From: Symsagittifera roscoffensis
Lineage: Eukaryota; Xenacoelomorpha; Acoela; Convolutidae
DNA: 64,000 nucleotides
Direction of reading: 5' to 3'
Assembly: GCF_963678635.1 (NCBI RefSeq)
Contig: NC_087070.1
Span: forward strand, 32,031,704-32,095,703
Below, piece after piece: positions 1-10,266 of this stretch (positions are counted from its first letter, which is position 1; every line of letters begins with the position of its first letter). The translations under genes and the position numbers were made by a program. Under the pieces are notes generated by a model that was given only the letters and a program-made list of their open reading frames with translations, did no database searches and was not told the origin of the DNA.

Positions 1-110
1 CCAAATCCGGAGGGGTCTTGTATTAACCAACTCAGAGGGGTCCAAATCCGGAGGGATCTAGATTCTATCAATCCGGAAGGGTCCTATTTGTGCCAATCCG
101 GAGGGGTACT
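1..110 (+). repeat. Microrepeat array, TCCGGAGGGG units
   Basis: The decamer TCCGGAGGGG or a one-base variant starts at 7, 47, 72 and 97, usually preceded by CAA or CCAA. A related 'agagggg' lies near 34. The last three units are spaced 25 bases apart. A larger degenerate array with the same TCCGGAGGG core lies at 62966-63365, upstream of gag in copy B, at a similar distance from a shared leader word, so the array seems to belong to the element's 5' region. The array may continue left of the window. Confidence 0.7.
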
Positions 111-742
111 ATTTTATTAAGGACTTAGGCAGACGAAAGAAAGACTAAAAAGTGAGAGGTATTAGGTTATTAGCACACAGGCTAGGTATCAGTGACTGCA
201 CTGGTAACTTGCCTTTCAATAAGAACCAGACTAATACAGAACAGGTCCGAACTCGGATATTCGCGACACTAAGTCTAAATTAAAAAGAGCGTGATTCATT
301 GGTGTGGATTGAAACATAATACGTTTTTGGGAAAAGTGACTGCCCTGAGGATTTTAGTAGGTCTAGCTCGGGCAGTCCGAAGGCAGATAGGTAACACAGT
401 ACTCGGTGGTTGCAATAGACGCCCACTTGAGAAAATTACTGCCTTCAAAGTTTTGTCTGTTTGGTGCGGCAACGAGCAGGGAAAGCTTTTTCTTTAAAAG
501 ACAGGTCGACTGTTGTACTGCGACCGACTAAGAGTACAAGACACATACGTTTTTTTATATACGTTCATATTGTGTCAAAATAAATTATTTGTTTTTGATT
601 TTAAATCAACTAAACTGTGCTTGATTGGGTAGTGAGTACACTATCTTTTAAATTGACTGATAACATCATATTGTGCTAGTTTTCAAATCTTTGGACCGAT
701 AATCGGTTAGTGTGAATAAATTTTATACAAACTGTACTCTGA
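111..742 (+). other. Leader of giant element copy A
   Basis: No convincing ORF. The stretch around 360-500 contains AGCTCGGGCAGTCCG, and similar words recur in the leader of copy B (minus strand, about 62.5-62.8 kb), including a downstream CTTTTTCTTTAA. A TATA-like TTTTTTTATATACG lies near 547-560, followed by an AATAAA word near 579. Whether this is an LTR promoter or an untranslated leader cannot be decided here, because no second copy of the segment exists in the window. Confidence 0.45.
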
Positions 743-3043
743 CAACATACAGGGATTCGTGGTCACTATTTAATAGAATCTTGTGGAGCAGGAGCAGGAA
801 ACGATGGTGAGTCCCAGGAGGATGAGGAAGATGAAGAAGAGCAAGGGGACTTTGGATCTCAGGTCAGCCTCAACAGTTCGATCCAGGAGAACGAGGCATA
901 CGTCGGAAGAGAGACTGGAACTATGGACAAATTTGGTGTAGTGACAACGATAAGCAAAGAGGCAAACACACCGGGCCAGTCAAAGGACTTCGCGATTAGG
1001 ACAAGTTCGGAGCCACAACCTGGAGAGAGTAGAACCAGAGGGCTTGGCAACGCGTTAATGGATCCTGAAATAAATAATGAAAAGACGTTGAAACAGAGAG
1101 TCAAGGCCCGGATCTCGACAAGCACGAAGTTACCTGGGACCGACAGGGTTACACCACCACTAGTGACGCCACTCATGGATAACGGGGCAGCACTAGAGGA
1201 AGCCTTAAACAACATAGTGGGCAGTTTAGGAGAACAAAATGAACAGATGTCGATAAGGATGAGTGAACTAGAAAGAGCAGTTCACATTGAAAGAGAAAGT
1301 CTGCGGGAAGAAATAAACCGCAACAGACAAGAAGTTGGCAGAAGCGAAAAACGCTTGAAAGAAAGAACGGACGAACATATGACGAGGAACTTGTCGCGAA
1401 TGACAAGAGAGGCGGAACAGAGGGAGTTACGCTTAAGAGCTGACATGGAGAAGTTAAGAATTCAGCAAGAGCAGTCTCTTGGGATTCTTGACACAAAGAT
1501 AGATGCGATGATGGAGAGGCGAGCTCAGGCTATCATGGATAGGTTGAACGGGCTACTAAGCAGCAAGAGTGGACCAAAAGAAGGAGAACCGAACTCGGGA
1601 GGTCCCAGCAGGGAACCGAGGGTGAACTTCAATGAACATCAAAGGAGGAAGACGTATGGATCCACTAGAGGCAGGGAGAGTTCATCAGGCTATGCCACAA
1701 GGGGTAATACAGCATGGGGCCCGAACAGTAGAGCAAGTTCAACGGGGAACAGACAAACCTCTAACGAACGACCAACACAAAGCACACATGCGACTGGGAG
1801 AAGTGATTCCGGCAACAGGGGGCATGCAAGCCCGAGGAGGAGTCATATGGGCCAAGCGGGAAACGCTCATGGTGATTCGGATTGCAGGGATGCACCGCAC
1901 ACAGAGCCTTCGACAAGGTGTGAGGACACTCAAGCGGGACACTCAAGGGATGCTACGGCAATGGCCACAGCATTTGAACCCCTGAACAGGTCTTTGGAGA
2001 CATTCCTGACGCGGTTATCTAGAACCAATGAACGCAGTGAGAAGTCCAGAAGAGTCTTTAAGAAGCCAAGATGCTACAAAGGCGAATCTGATGGCTGTAT
2101 TGATACCTGGATAGAGGTAATGAAGCTGCATTTCGAGGAAGAGGACTTATCGGAGAGACAGGAATGCAGCGCGCTCACCAGCAATTTAGAAGGGACAGCC
2201 CTGAACTGTGTCATGGCCAAGAAACAGTATCAACGTGACACTGCTGAGAAGATCTTCGAAATCCTTTTAAACCGTTTCGGATCAGGGGTGCAGGGGCACC
2301 AGGCGATGATGCGCTTCGAGAAACGGAAGCAACGAGAAGATGAAACCATAGACAAGTTTCTCGATGATTTGGAAATGCTGAGAAGACGCAGCCAACCGGA
2401 TGAGTCAAACCGAAGGATGAACCTGGCCGTAGCCTCAAAATTCATCGATGGTGTGAAAAATGATGAACTTCGTACGATGCTAGCAACGCATTACACACCA
2501 CTATCAACTAATGCGCCAACACCGGAGGAGTTGAGGCTCAAATCAAAGGAGTATCTTTTGTTGAAACCTCCTTCGAGATCTGGATATTACAAGAACAATT
2601 ATGGCAATTTTAACAACGGACCAGCAAACCAAGGGAACAATTGGTACAAACCGAGGGATGATATGGACAAGAGACGCTCTTGTGCTAATTGCAGTTCAAC
2701 AGACCATCATGTGTCAGCATGCCCAGCTTACAAACAAGGCATGAAAGCAATAGGCTTTAGCCTCGAGGACGAAGATGCGTCAGAATTGGACCATGAGGAT
2801 TTCATGAGATGAGTAATAGCGAAATTCGGCCCGAGGTGTTTCTTTTGCAACTTGGAAGGTCAATTTAAATCAGATTGTCCGCAATTCTGGGATGCAGTGG
2901 CAGACATCAAGCATCCAAGACATGAAGAAGCTTTGTCAGGAGTGAAAGCCAGCAAGGCTCGACTTTTGAGTGAAGCGGAGGCACGCAGAAAGGATAAACC
3001 TCGAGAGCTGGCGGCAAAGAAAATGCAAGCGGTAACAGAGTAA
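743..3043 (+). pseudogene. gag: gag region of giant element copy A (fossil)
   Basis: Gag structural protein. The first ATG is at 923, but the frame is open from 743 and encodes an acidic N-terminus. A charged, helical, coiled-coil-like stretch (about 1190-1520) and a Gly/Ser/Arg-rich low-complexity stretch (about 1570-1960) precede the capsid-like core at about 2040-2500, which has the helical pattern of Gypsy retrotransposon gag domains. A CX2CX4HX4C zinc knuckle (CANC...DHHVSAC) lies at about 2686-2727. A second Cys-rich element, starting with a CFFC motif, follows at about 2840-2880. Copy B has the same order. The region is lightly broken. Gag assembles the cytoplasmic particle in this family. 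Confidence 0.8.
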
Positions 3044-3139
3044 GCACGTGAACCGGAACCAGCAACTGCGGCCGATGACTTCAAAATCGATTATAGGGTA
3101 GCTGCGAGGGATGCTATAAATAGAGTACAGCAAGAACTA

Positions 3140-4700
3140 GTGACGAAAGAGATTGAACAAAAGGTGAAACTCGAGCTGGAGAATGAGAAATTACAGGAGC
3201 AACTGAACGCCTTCGAAGCAACGGAAGTTGAAGAGGCAAAAGCACCAAGCAGCTTGAGCATGAAACTTAATGTTATCTCTGGTCAGAGGTTCGGTATGGT
3301 ACCGCAAGGAAGTAAAATACAGTCGATAATCTCGGTGGCAGGGCATCAGGTAATCAGAAATCTGAGTGAACCGTCTGAGTTCACTTTGATGCATTTGGAC
3401 ACATATGCAGACTATCTGAGGCAGATGGAGCCACGCACCGAGTCGAGGGCTGTGAGGGCACTACTAACGACGGGTGGCCCTCGCATGAAGAAACTTCATG
3501 GACGCTACCTAGAAGTCTATGGGCCGTATCAAGTGATGCTGAACGTGGATGGGATCAGTATCTACAACAGGACTTATGTAACAACAGATGATGACCAAAT
3601 AGGGCAGATCTATTTGGGAGAAGAGGAACTCAAGGTCCGCAAGATAGGCCATGACGCCATGATGGAACAAGACGCAGTACACATTGGATATGAAGCAGAT
3701 GTGACAGCACATCTGCTCGACACCAACGGAACAAAAATCGGAGTCACAGGGCTTCTGGACACAGGAGCGGTAGTGAGTGTGATGCCGATAAAAACTTGGG
3801 AAAGAATGGGCTTCACGCGGGAAGATCTGATTCCAACGAATCTCCGACTGGCCGCAGCCAATCGAGGAGCTATCTACGTAGCCGGAAGAACACCAATAAC
3901 GGTCCTCCATATGGGAGGACGGGATCTTTGGATGAGCTTCCTGGTGGTAGAGAATCTGGACGATGCCGACCAATTCATCTTGGGCAGAGATTTTGTCAGG
4001 AATTTTGACGTGATGATTGACTTGAACAACGGTCTGATACGGATCAGAAACCCGGACCGAAAGTATGTTAAGAGACCAATTAATAGGATAATAACACACG
4101 AAAACAAGGTACCCATTTTTTTGGATAGAAAAGTAAAATTAAAACCAGGACAAGCTGTGGTAGCAATTTTTAGAATGAGAAATTTGAATTCGTTAAGTGA
4201 TACTAAACAGGTTTGCCTAGTACCGAATCCAAATAGTCAGAGTTCGGTGATTTTAGGCCGGAGCTTCTCGGTAACGCGAAACGGACTGTGTGTCAGTGTG
4301 TTGTTGAACACACTGGACACCACGGTTTCAATCCAGCGTGGAAAGAAGCTTGGCTACGCTTTGCCGATGAGGACTGACTATGAGGAGACAGAAAATTTGA
4401 AGAAATATAGTGTGAAAGACTGTCCTTATCATGCAAATAAAGATAAAATTTTAAAGAGGATGAATGAATTAAAATCTATTCTTAAATTGTTTTCAATGAA
4501 ATCCGAAACGGACGACGGCTTATCAAGCTGCTCGAATTTTCCGGAACGCCCCTCGTCATATGAACTAGATTCTGACAAACCGGTTTTGCCAGAAATAGAA
4601 CATTTAAAAGGGAAAATAGGTGAGGGAGATTTTGAAAGATTGCGGGACGTTTCATATCGGAACGCAGATGTATTTTCGAAACATAAAGCGGACATCGGTT
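3140..4700 (+). pseudogene. pol: Aspartic protease region of giant element copy A (fossil)
   Basis: Retropepsin-type aspartic protease. The catalytic motif reads LLDTGAVVSVMP around 3752-3787, and the family's second landmark, FILGRDF, lies near 3976-3996. A 300-residue N-terminal segment of unknown role comes before it and is conserved in copy B (about 58.3-59.35 kb). After the protease, a stretch with VCLVPNPNS and SVLLNT motifs leads into RT. In this family the enzyme cleaves the Gag-Pol polyprotein inside particles. Belongs to the same lightly broken gag-pol half. Confidence 0.8.
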
Positions 4701-6050
4701 GCTGTAATTTCGTCGAACACGAAATCGAACTAGAAGAGGGCGCCGTTCCCCATAGGGAAGGCGCAAGGCGAATGACGCCACATAAATCGGAAGCGTGCCG
4801 AGCGGAAATAGAAATGTTGCTTGAATACGACATGATAGAACCCTCGAAATCGCCGTGGGCTTGCGGGGTAGTAATGGCGAAAAAGAAAGGGGGCAGCTTA
4901 GATTTTGTTGCGACTTTCGTTACTTGAACGCGGTAACGATTAAAGATGCGTACCCGATACCGCGAATAGACGAGAGCCTATCTAAACTTGGTGATGCCAA
5001 GTTCTTCACCACATTGGACTTAGGTTCTGCCTTCTGGCAGGTCCCTCTGCGAAAGAAGGACAGAGAGAAAACCGGATTCGCGTGCGAATTGGGGTTGTAC
5101 CAGTGGAAGAGGATGCCCTTCGGCTTGTGCAATGCAACAGAAACTTTTCAAAGGCTGATGGCTCAGCCTTTGACAGGAGTGACCAAAAAGTACGGGAATC
5201 TCTTGATATGCTACGTGGATGACGTAGTCATAGCGACACCGACCCTGGAGGATCACATTGATCGGCTCGATGAGGTCTTCGGATGTATGAAAAGAGCAGG
5301 CTTGAAATGCAAACCATCGAAATGTGAAATCCTTAGGGATTCGATCAAGTACCTGGGAAGAATGGTGGACAGGCATGGTGTGAGGCCAGATCCGGAAGCA
5401 GTAGAGGCTGTGCTGACATGGAAGGCTCCGAGGACGGACACACAGCTAATGAGCTTCCTGGGGTTTGCCAATTATTACCGTGAATTCATTAAAGGATATG
5501 CGGACAAGGTGTACCCGATGCAGAAGCTGATGCGCAACAAAGGGAAAAAGTTCGAATGGAACGATGAGGCACAGGTTGCATTCGAGAACATAAAGCGGGA
5601 ACTGTGCGAAGCGCCAAAGCTGGGCATGCCTACAGAAAATGGCATGTATGTTCTCGACACAGACGCATCGGTGGTGGCCATCTCAGGAATCTTGCATCAA
5701 GAGCAAGAATGGAACGGAAGAACAGTTCTCCGTCCCATTGCATACGGCAGCAAAGTCTTGAGTGACACAGAGATGAAATATGGCGCACCAAAAGCAGAAA
5801 TGTTTGCAGTAGTCACCTTCGTGGAGAAGTACCGTGCATACTTGGGGAGCGCTCCCTTCAAGTTACGCGTGGACAACAGAGCGTTATCCTGGTTGAAGAC
5901 TTACTCGATGGATCAGAGTTATATTGGTAGATGGATAGTAAGATTAGATGACTACCATATGATAATCGAACATAGGATGCGTGATAAACACCAGAATGCT
6001 GACAGCCTCAGCAAGAAATCTGAGTTCTATGAAAGATTGGAGCACAAGCA
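4700..6050 (+). pseudogene. pol: Reverse transcriptase and RNase H region, copy A (fossil)
   Basis: Ty3/Gypsy RT. MTPHKSEACRAEIEMLLE leads in, followed by FRYLNAVTIKDAYPIPRID, LDLGSAFWQVPL, KRMPFGLCNA, and the catalytic YVDD box at 5212-5223. The thumb has FLGFANYYREFI. RNase H follows with YVLDTDASVVAISG (about 5647-5690), an E-containing helix (KAEMFAVVTFVEKYRAYLG) and DNRALSWLKTY. The last part reads DKHQNADSLSKK. Together these copy element RNA into DNA. The region is the best conserved between copies A and B. It is slightly broken. Confidence 0.9.
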
Positions 6051-7143
6051 GGCCAATCAGGCGGAAATAAAGGAGGGATTCTCGTTTCTGGACAAAGAAA
6101 CTTATGGAGCGCTTCCCTTGACGAGATGGTTGGATAAGTCTGGACATCCAATTCCAGGGCACCCTGAGTTACCTGTAGAGAAAGCAGCCGAGTTAAAGAT
6201 CCTATCCAAGGAGGACCCGGTACCGTTGGATTTGTTGCTGCGCTCGAACCTGGTCCAGCAAGAACTCTCTCGCATGAATATAAACAGCCTCTCATTATTG
6301 GATAAAACGGTGCAGGTCACACCACAAGTGATGCGGATGCTGGGTGGATTGTTAGAAAGAGAAGTGACCAGAGATGACCCCGAGTGGACAGCAGCAGTGG
6401 CATCGCTAACAGTCAGTGAGAAGGTGAAGATCATGCCGTCCAGACGACAGCACGAAGAGAACGAAAGGGATTGTAGGACAATAGTTCAGCAACTAGTATC
6501 CTCAATACCCCAAGAGATTTTAACCAGTACTTCTTACGGACAGAAAGAACAGGGGAGCAGCAAGCGAAAGAAAACCGTCACCTTTGTGGACCGGGATAAA
6601 GAGGGTGAAGTTGTAGAACAAAATCTGCTGCAAGACTATTTGTCCGGGGAGAAGGATGATGAGAAGAACCAGCGATCACAAGATCAACACCCGGGACAAG
6701 GAAATTTGTCCGGGGAGTCTGAGATAAACGAGAAAATTCCTGATGGGAGACAGGATCTAGAGAACAAGGTTTTGTCCGGGGAGTACAGATGGATGCGAAG
6801 AAAGCACAGACATGATCTGGAGGAGAGCGCAGTCTCCAGTACAACCTCTTCGACGGATGATGATTCCCGAAACTCAGGAATGGACACCTATTCAGACAGG
6901 AACTCGAGTTCGGGATCCGAACTGTCAGAACTAGCGATACACACGCTACTAGTGGAAACTCGGGCAAGGGACCTGGACAGAGAAGTGTACCAGGATCCTG
7001 ACAGTGATCGCTACCTAATACCAAGCGAAAGAGTCTTTGACAACGCAGCGGATGACTTAGAAACGATAGCGGTATCGAAACGCTCGATAAGCCTGTTGCC
7101 GCAGAAAGAGGCAGTCAGGACTGATCTTCAACCGTTTCAGTAA
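6050..7143 (+). pseudogene. RNase H-integrase linker with repeated LSGE words, copy A (fossil)
   Basis: A 360-residue linker between RNase H and integrase, unusually long for the family. It is rich in Glu, Asp, Ser and Arg with little predicted globular order in its second half. The tetrapeptide LSGE recurs three times and is each time encoded by the same 12 bases, TTGTCCGGGGAG (6640, 6706, 6772). Copy B has four or more such units in the equivalent place (55257-55394). No known domain is recognised. The last part, with ELAIHTLLVETRARDLD, is also found in copy B, so it is probably not filler. Confidence 0.6.
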
Positions 7144-7155
7144 GAAACACAACCG

Positions 7156-8560
7156 TTGGCGAGGATTTGGTGCGTTAAGATGGAAGAAGACACACATCAG
7201 CCCAACGAGCTGAATAGTCAGATGAGGGTCATGAAGACGTACTTGAAGGCGAGATACAGACTCTCGGACCTTCTAAGGGCGCAGAGAAATGATGGCATGA
7301 CAAGCAACCTAAAAAGGTGGATAGAAAACGGTGCACCAGACAAAGGTGACCTGGAAGAAGACAGCTATAGGATCCTGAGACAATACTTCATGCAGAAGGA
7401 GGGGAGATTACATCTGAACAAGGACGGGATCGTGGCTTGCAAGAGAAGACAAGAAGACAAGGTCTTATACAAATATAACGCGATAGTGTTGCCGCAACTC
7501 TATCAGACAGAACTATTATTCAGGTCGCATGATCAGATGGGCCATCAAGGGATCGACAAAGTGTATCAGAGGATCCTGAAGCGCTTTGAGTGGCCTGGAA
7601 TGAAAAAGGCATGTGAGAAATGGGTAACAGCGTGCCTGTCATGCCAACAGGTCAAGGATCCAAGGAAATTACGATTTCCTTTACAATCGATTGAGTCGTC
7701 TGAATTCAACGAGGTGGTGCAGATAGATCACCAGAAGATATGCATGACAGACAGCGGTTATAACCAAGTCTTGGTCATGATAGATCACTTCACGAAGTAT
7801 GCAGAGGCCGTGCCCTGCATGACTGCCTCGGCGGAAGAGACATGCGACCACCTGATCAATACGTGGATAGCAAGACATGGTTGTCCGATGACGTTTCAAT
7901 CGGATAATGGAACAGCTTTCGTAGGAGAGCTTACGAAAGAGCTTATGAAACGCTCACAGGTCGCTCAGGCTCACTCCACGACATACCACCCTTAAACTAA
8001 TGGTTTAGTGGAAAGACAGAATAGGACGTTAGTGTCGATGCTGAGGGTATATTGTTCCAGGTACATGACCGATTGGGACAGATACCTTCCACAGGTGATG
8101 GGAGCTTATAATAGCACGCAACACTCCACCACTGGAGTCAGTCCACACATGATGCTGACGGGGCACGAGAAGTCTTTACCCTTGACATTCTTCTACCCAG
8201 AGTATGAGGGAAAGAAAACATCTCCACAGGTTTACGTAAGGGATGTGATCAGACGTCAACAGGAGTTGAACGATCTGTGCAGACGAAATACTCAGCAAGC
8301 ACAGGCAAGGCAGAGGAAAAGATTCGACAAGAAAGCAGCTGGTGCAAAGGCCTACTCGGTGGGAGACTACGTATGGGTATTTCAGAACGTTATACCACCG
8401 AAAGGGACAAAGAAACTTCTAAAAAAAATGGAGGGGACCCTTCATGATTACGGAGGTGCACCAGGAGGGACGTTTTTATAGACTGAGTACTGGCCGAGCC
8501 GCCCACTACGAGAACATCAAGCCACACAATCCATCGACAGAAGACTGGTGTATACCTGCA
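7156..8560 (+). pseudogene. pol: Integrase region of giant element copy A (fossil)
   Basis: Retroviral-type integrase. The HHCC zinc domain reads SHDQMGHQGIDKVYQRI ... CLSCQQ (about 7527-7650). The catalytic core has VVQIDHQKI and VMIDHFTKYAEAVP (first Asp block about 7710-7815), SDNGTAFVGEL (second Asp, about 7900-7935) and GLVERQNRT (Glu, about 8003-8030). The C-terminal part keeps a GPY/F-like module before 8560, ending in a YRLSTGRAAHYENIKPH stretch. It inserts the DNA copy into chromosomes in this family. The region has a few breaks. Confidence 0.85.
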
Positions 8561-9240
8561 GACATGGAAGAAGGGGATTATCTAATGATGGACCCTGCTT
8601 GTGAGGTCAATGAAAAAGGCACCAGGGAGAAGAACGATGGAAACGAAGTCGTAGAGGAAGGCACGGATACACCATTGGACCTGGATCCAAACGAACAGAT
8701 CGAAGCGGACGATGAAACCTTACCCTACGCAGAGGAAGATTGGCAGGATCCCGAACAGACAGAGGTTCCCAAGAACTTGGAACCAGATCTTCCGTTCACG
8801 ATGCAGACTCGTCAGAAGGACGGGACGAGACCAAGAGAGAAATACAATCCTTACGGTGACGACTTTGTAGTGGATAGGATAGATCTAAAGAAAATAGTAG
8901 AGGAAGTAGTGGGTTTGGAGGAAATAACTGTGTCACAAGACATTGACATAGTCGATGATCACGACGATGAGTGGGTTGACGACTGGTCGAAACCCGAGGT
9001 AGAATTCGACGACGAGCAACAGCAGTCATTTGAACAAGACCTGACGAACCTGCGTGTCTTAGAGTGGCTGAAAGAAATGACATCAGACCCTAAAGAGACC
9101 AGCATTACGATTCAAGACGTAGATCGTGAAAGCGCGAAATACATTAAGACCGAACGAGATGATCCTTCCTGGGCTGCCCAGGAAGGACAACTTCTCATTC
9201 CAGCTTCTAACCTTGACTTGATATCCGGTATGCGATCAAC
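8561..9240 (+). other. Post-integrase acidic segment of copy A (fossil)
   Basis: An open frame continuing from the integrase C-terminus. It is very rich in Asp and Glu, with WCIPADMEEGDYLMMDPACEV near its start and EKYNPYGDDFVVDRIDL in the middle. No known fold is recognised. Copy B carries this segment three times within its tandem triplication, and there the KKYNPYGEDFVIDRIVL part is also doubled inside each unit. Could be a disordered or partner-binding segment of the polyprotein. Sits between integrase and the macro-like segment. Confidence 0.5.
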
Positions 9241-9882
9241 GGGGACGCCGATGGATATTTTTGTCCGGGGAGTGGGGGTAGGACTTACCCACACTGAAAA
9301 CCTGATAAAAAAAAATTGAGAATAGCAAGAGAAACAGGAGACTTAGAAGCAGAAACAGGCGAAGAACCTAAGAAACCTGACATAGGCAGGGTAGTTGAGT
9401 CATATTTTAACTTACCGAATGAATATTCTAGTAACATAATACTAACAGACAGTGATTTCATACTCACAAACAGAACATGTGCGATAGCAATCACCGCAGA
9501 CATGAGTTTTAGGACAGCATTAGCGGCATATTTTAAGAGAGAATACAAAAACGTGGAATTCCTTTGGAAGCAAAGACCAGGGATAGGGGGCGTGGCAGCC
9601 TTACATCCGGCGGTGTCGCAGATACCGGGAAAGTACTTATGCTTCTTGGTAACGAGGGCGACGGAGAAGCAGCACGTGGACCCAGAAAACCTAGTCTTGT
9701 CTTTGACGAGGCTGAGGGACTTCCTTGTAGAAATGGACGTGAAGGAGCTCTCGCTTCCAGTGTACGATCCAAACAGAGGAAGACTGCATCCTCGGGAATT
9801 GTACGCGCTTGTACACGTGATATTCTCTGATACGAACATACAAGTATATCTACACAAGAAATATTACTTAAGCATAGGCTGA
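9241..9882 (+). CDS. Macro-domain-like segment (OARD1/Poa1-like) of copy A (fossil)
   Basis: A segment starting with MDIFVRGVGVGLTHTEN and ending in VYLHKKYYLSIG. Its last 130 residues follow the pattern of small macro domains of the OARD1/TARG1 and Poa1 type. A CAIAITAD strand is followed by a helix ending FKREYKNV. Then come GGVAALHP, a GKYLCFLVTRATEKQHVDPEN strand-turn, a helix SLTRLRDFLVE, the strand ELSLPVYDP, the helix PRELYALVHVIF and a final strand. Macro domains bind ADP-ribose and some remove ADP-ribosyl groups. The two ligand loops look divergent from cellular members, so binding is uncertain. Three copies occur in element B. The homology is recalled, not searched. Confidence 0.6.
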
Positions 9883-10175
9883 AAGAGTGCTCGGCCAAAG
9901 ATCAAGTCGTGTGTAATATGTGATATGTGCGTTATGTTATGTTATGTGTTAGATTATTAAGATCTTGGGTAGGTAGGGGTTAGTGACCATGAACAACTAG
10001 ATGACGATCTTGGGAATAGATCCAAAGTTTGGACTGTCCAATCTTAGGTCGAATTCCAAAATTTTAGAAACCAATTGATTTTAATAAATTTTAGGATAAA
10101 TATCTTTTTATCTGAACTGTTTTAAGCAAATTTTAACGATATATGTTAAGGTGAAACTGACAATTGTGACATTCG
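9883..10175 (+). other. Spacer between macro-like segment and giant ORF
   Basis: AT-rich, no ORF. It contains small ATGTTATG repeats near 9930-9950 and a canonical AATAAA at 10082-10087. It lies where an intron of an env-like spliced message would end. Whether the poly(A) word is used is unknown, and copy B does not show it in the matching spacer. Confidence 0.4.
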
Positions 10176-10190
10176 TGATTTCTTTTCTAG
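10176..10190 (+). promoter_or_regulatory. Candidate 3' splice site ahead of giant ORF
   Basis: GATTTCTTTTCTAG followed by ATCCTGATTGAT: a pyrimidine tract ending in AG at 10189-10190. The first ATG after it is the ATG of the giant ORF at 10267. Copy B has the same arrangement on the minus strand: TTGTTTTTTAG then ATCTTGATTGAT, with the AG at 48141-48140 and the first downstream ATG at 48066. Conservation of site and spacing suggests a spliced subgenomic message, as retroviruses use for env. Confidence 0.55.
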
Positions 10191-10266
10191 ATCCTGATTG
10201 ATCGTTTAAATTACTCACTTGAGTCAAATTATCAAATCGAATCAAATCAAACTTGGAAAGAACAGT

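Noticed and set aside
4-4. Bacterial-type operons, promoters or ribosome binding sites anywhere in the window
   Set aside because: Spliced host gene, poly(A) signal and animal-type mobile elements show that the DNA is eukaryotic.
3509-4099. A 196-codon minus-strand ORF, and similar plus-strand ORFs of about 165 codons in the 49.6, 51.4 and 53.2 kb repeats
   Set aside because: They are antisense to the protease region or to the acidic segment, show no family features, and are shadows of the element's coding bias.
10219-10266. In-frame upstream extension of the giant ORF
   Set aside because: It would start on a TTG codon. Copy B aligns from the ATG at 10267, which is also the first ATG after the candidate acceptor.
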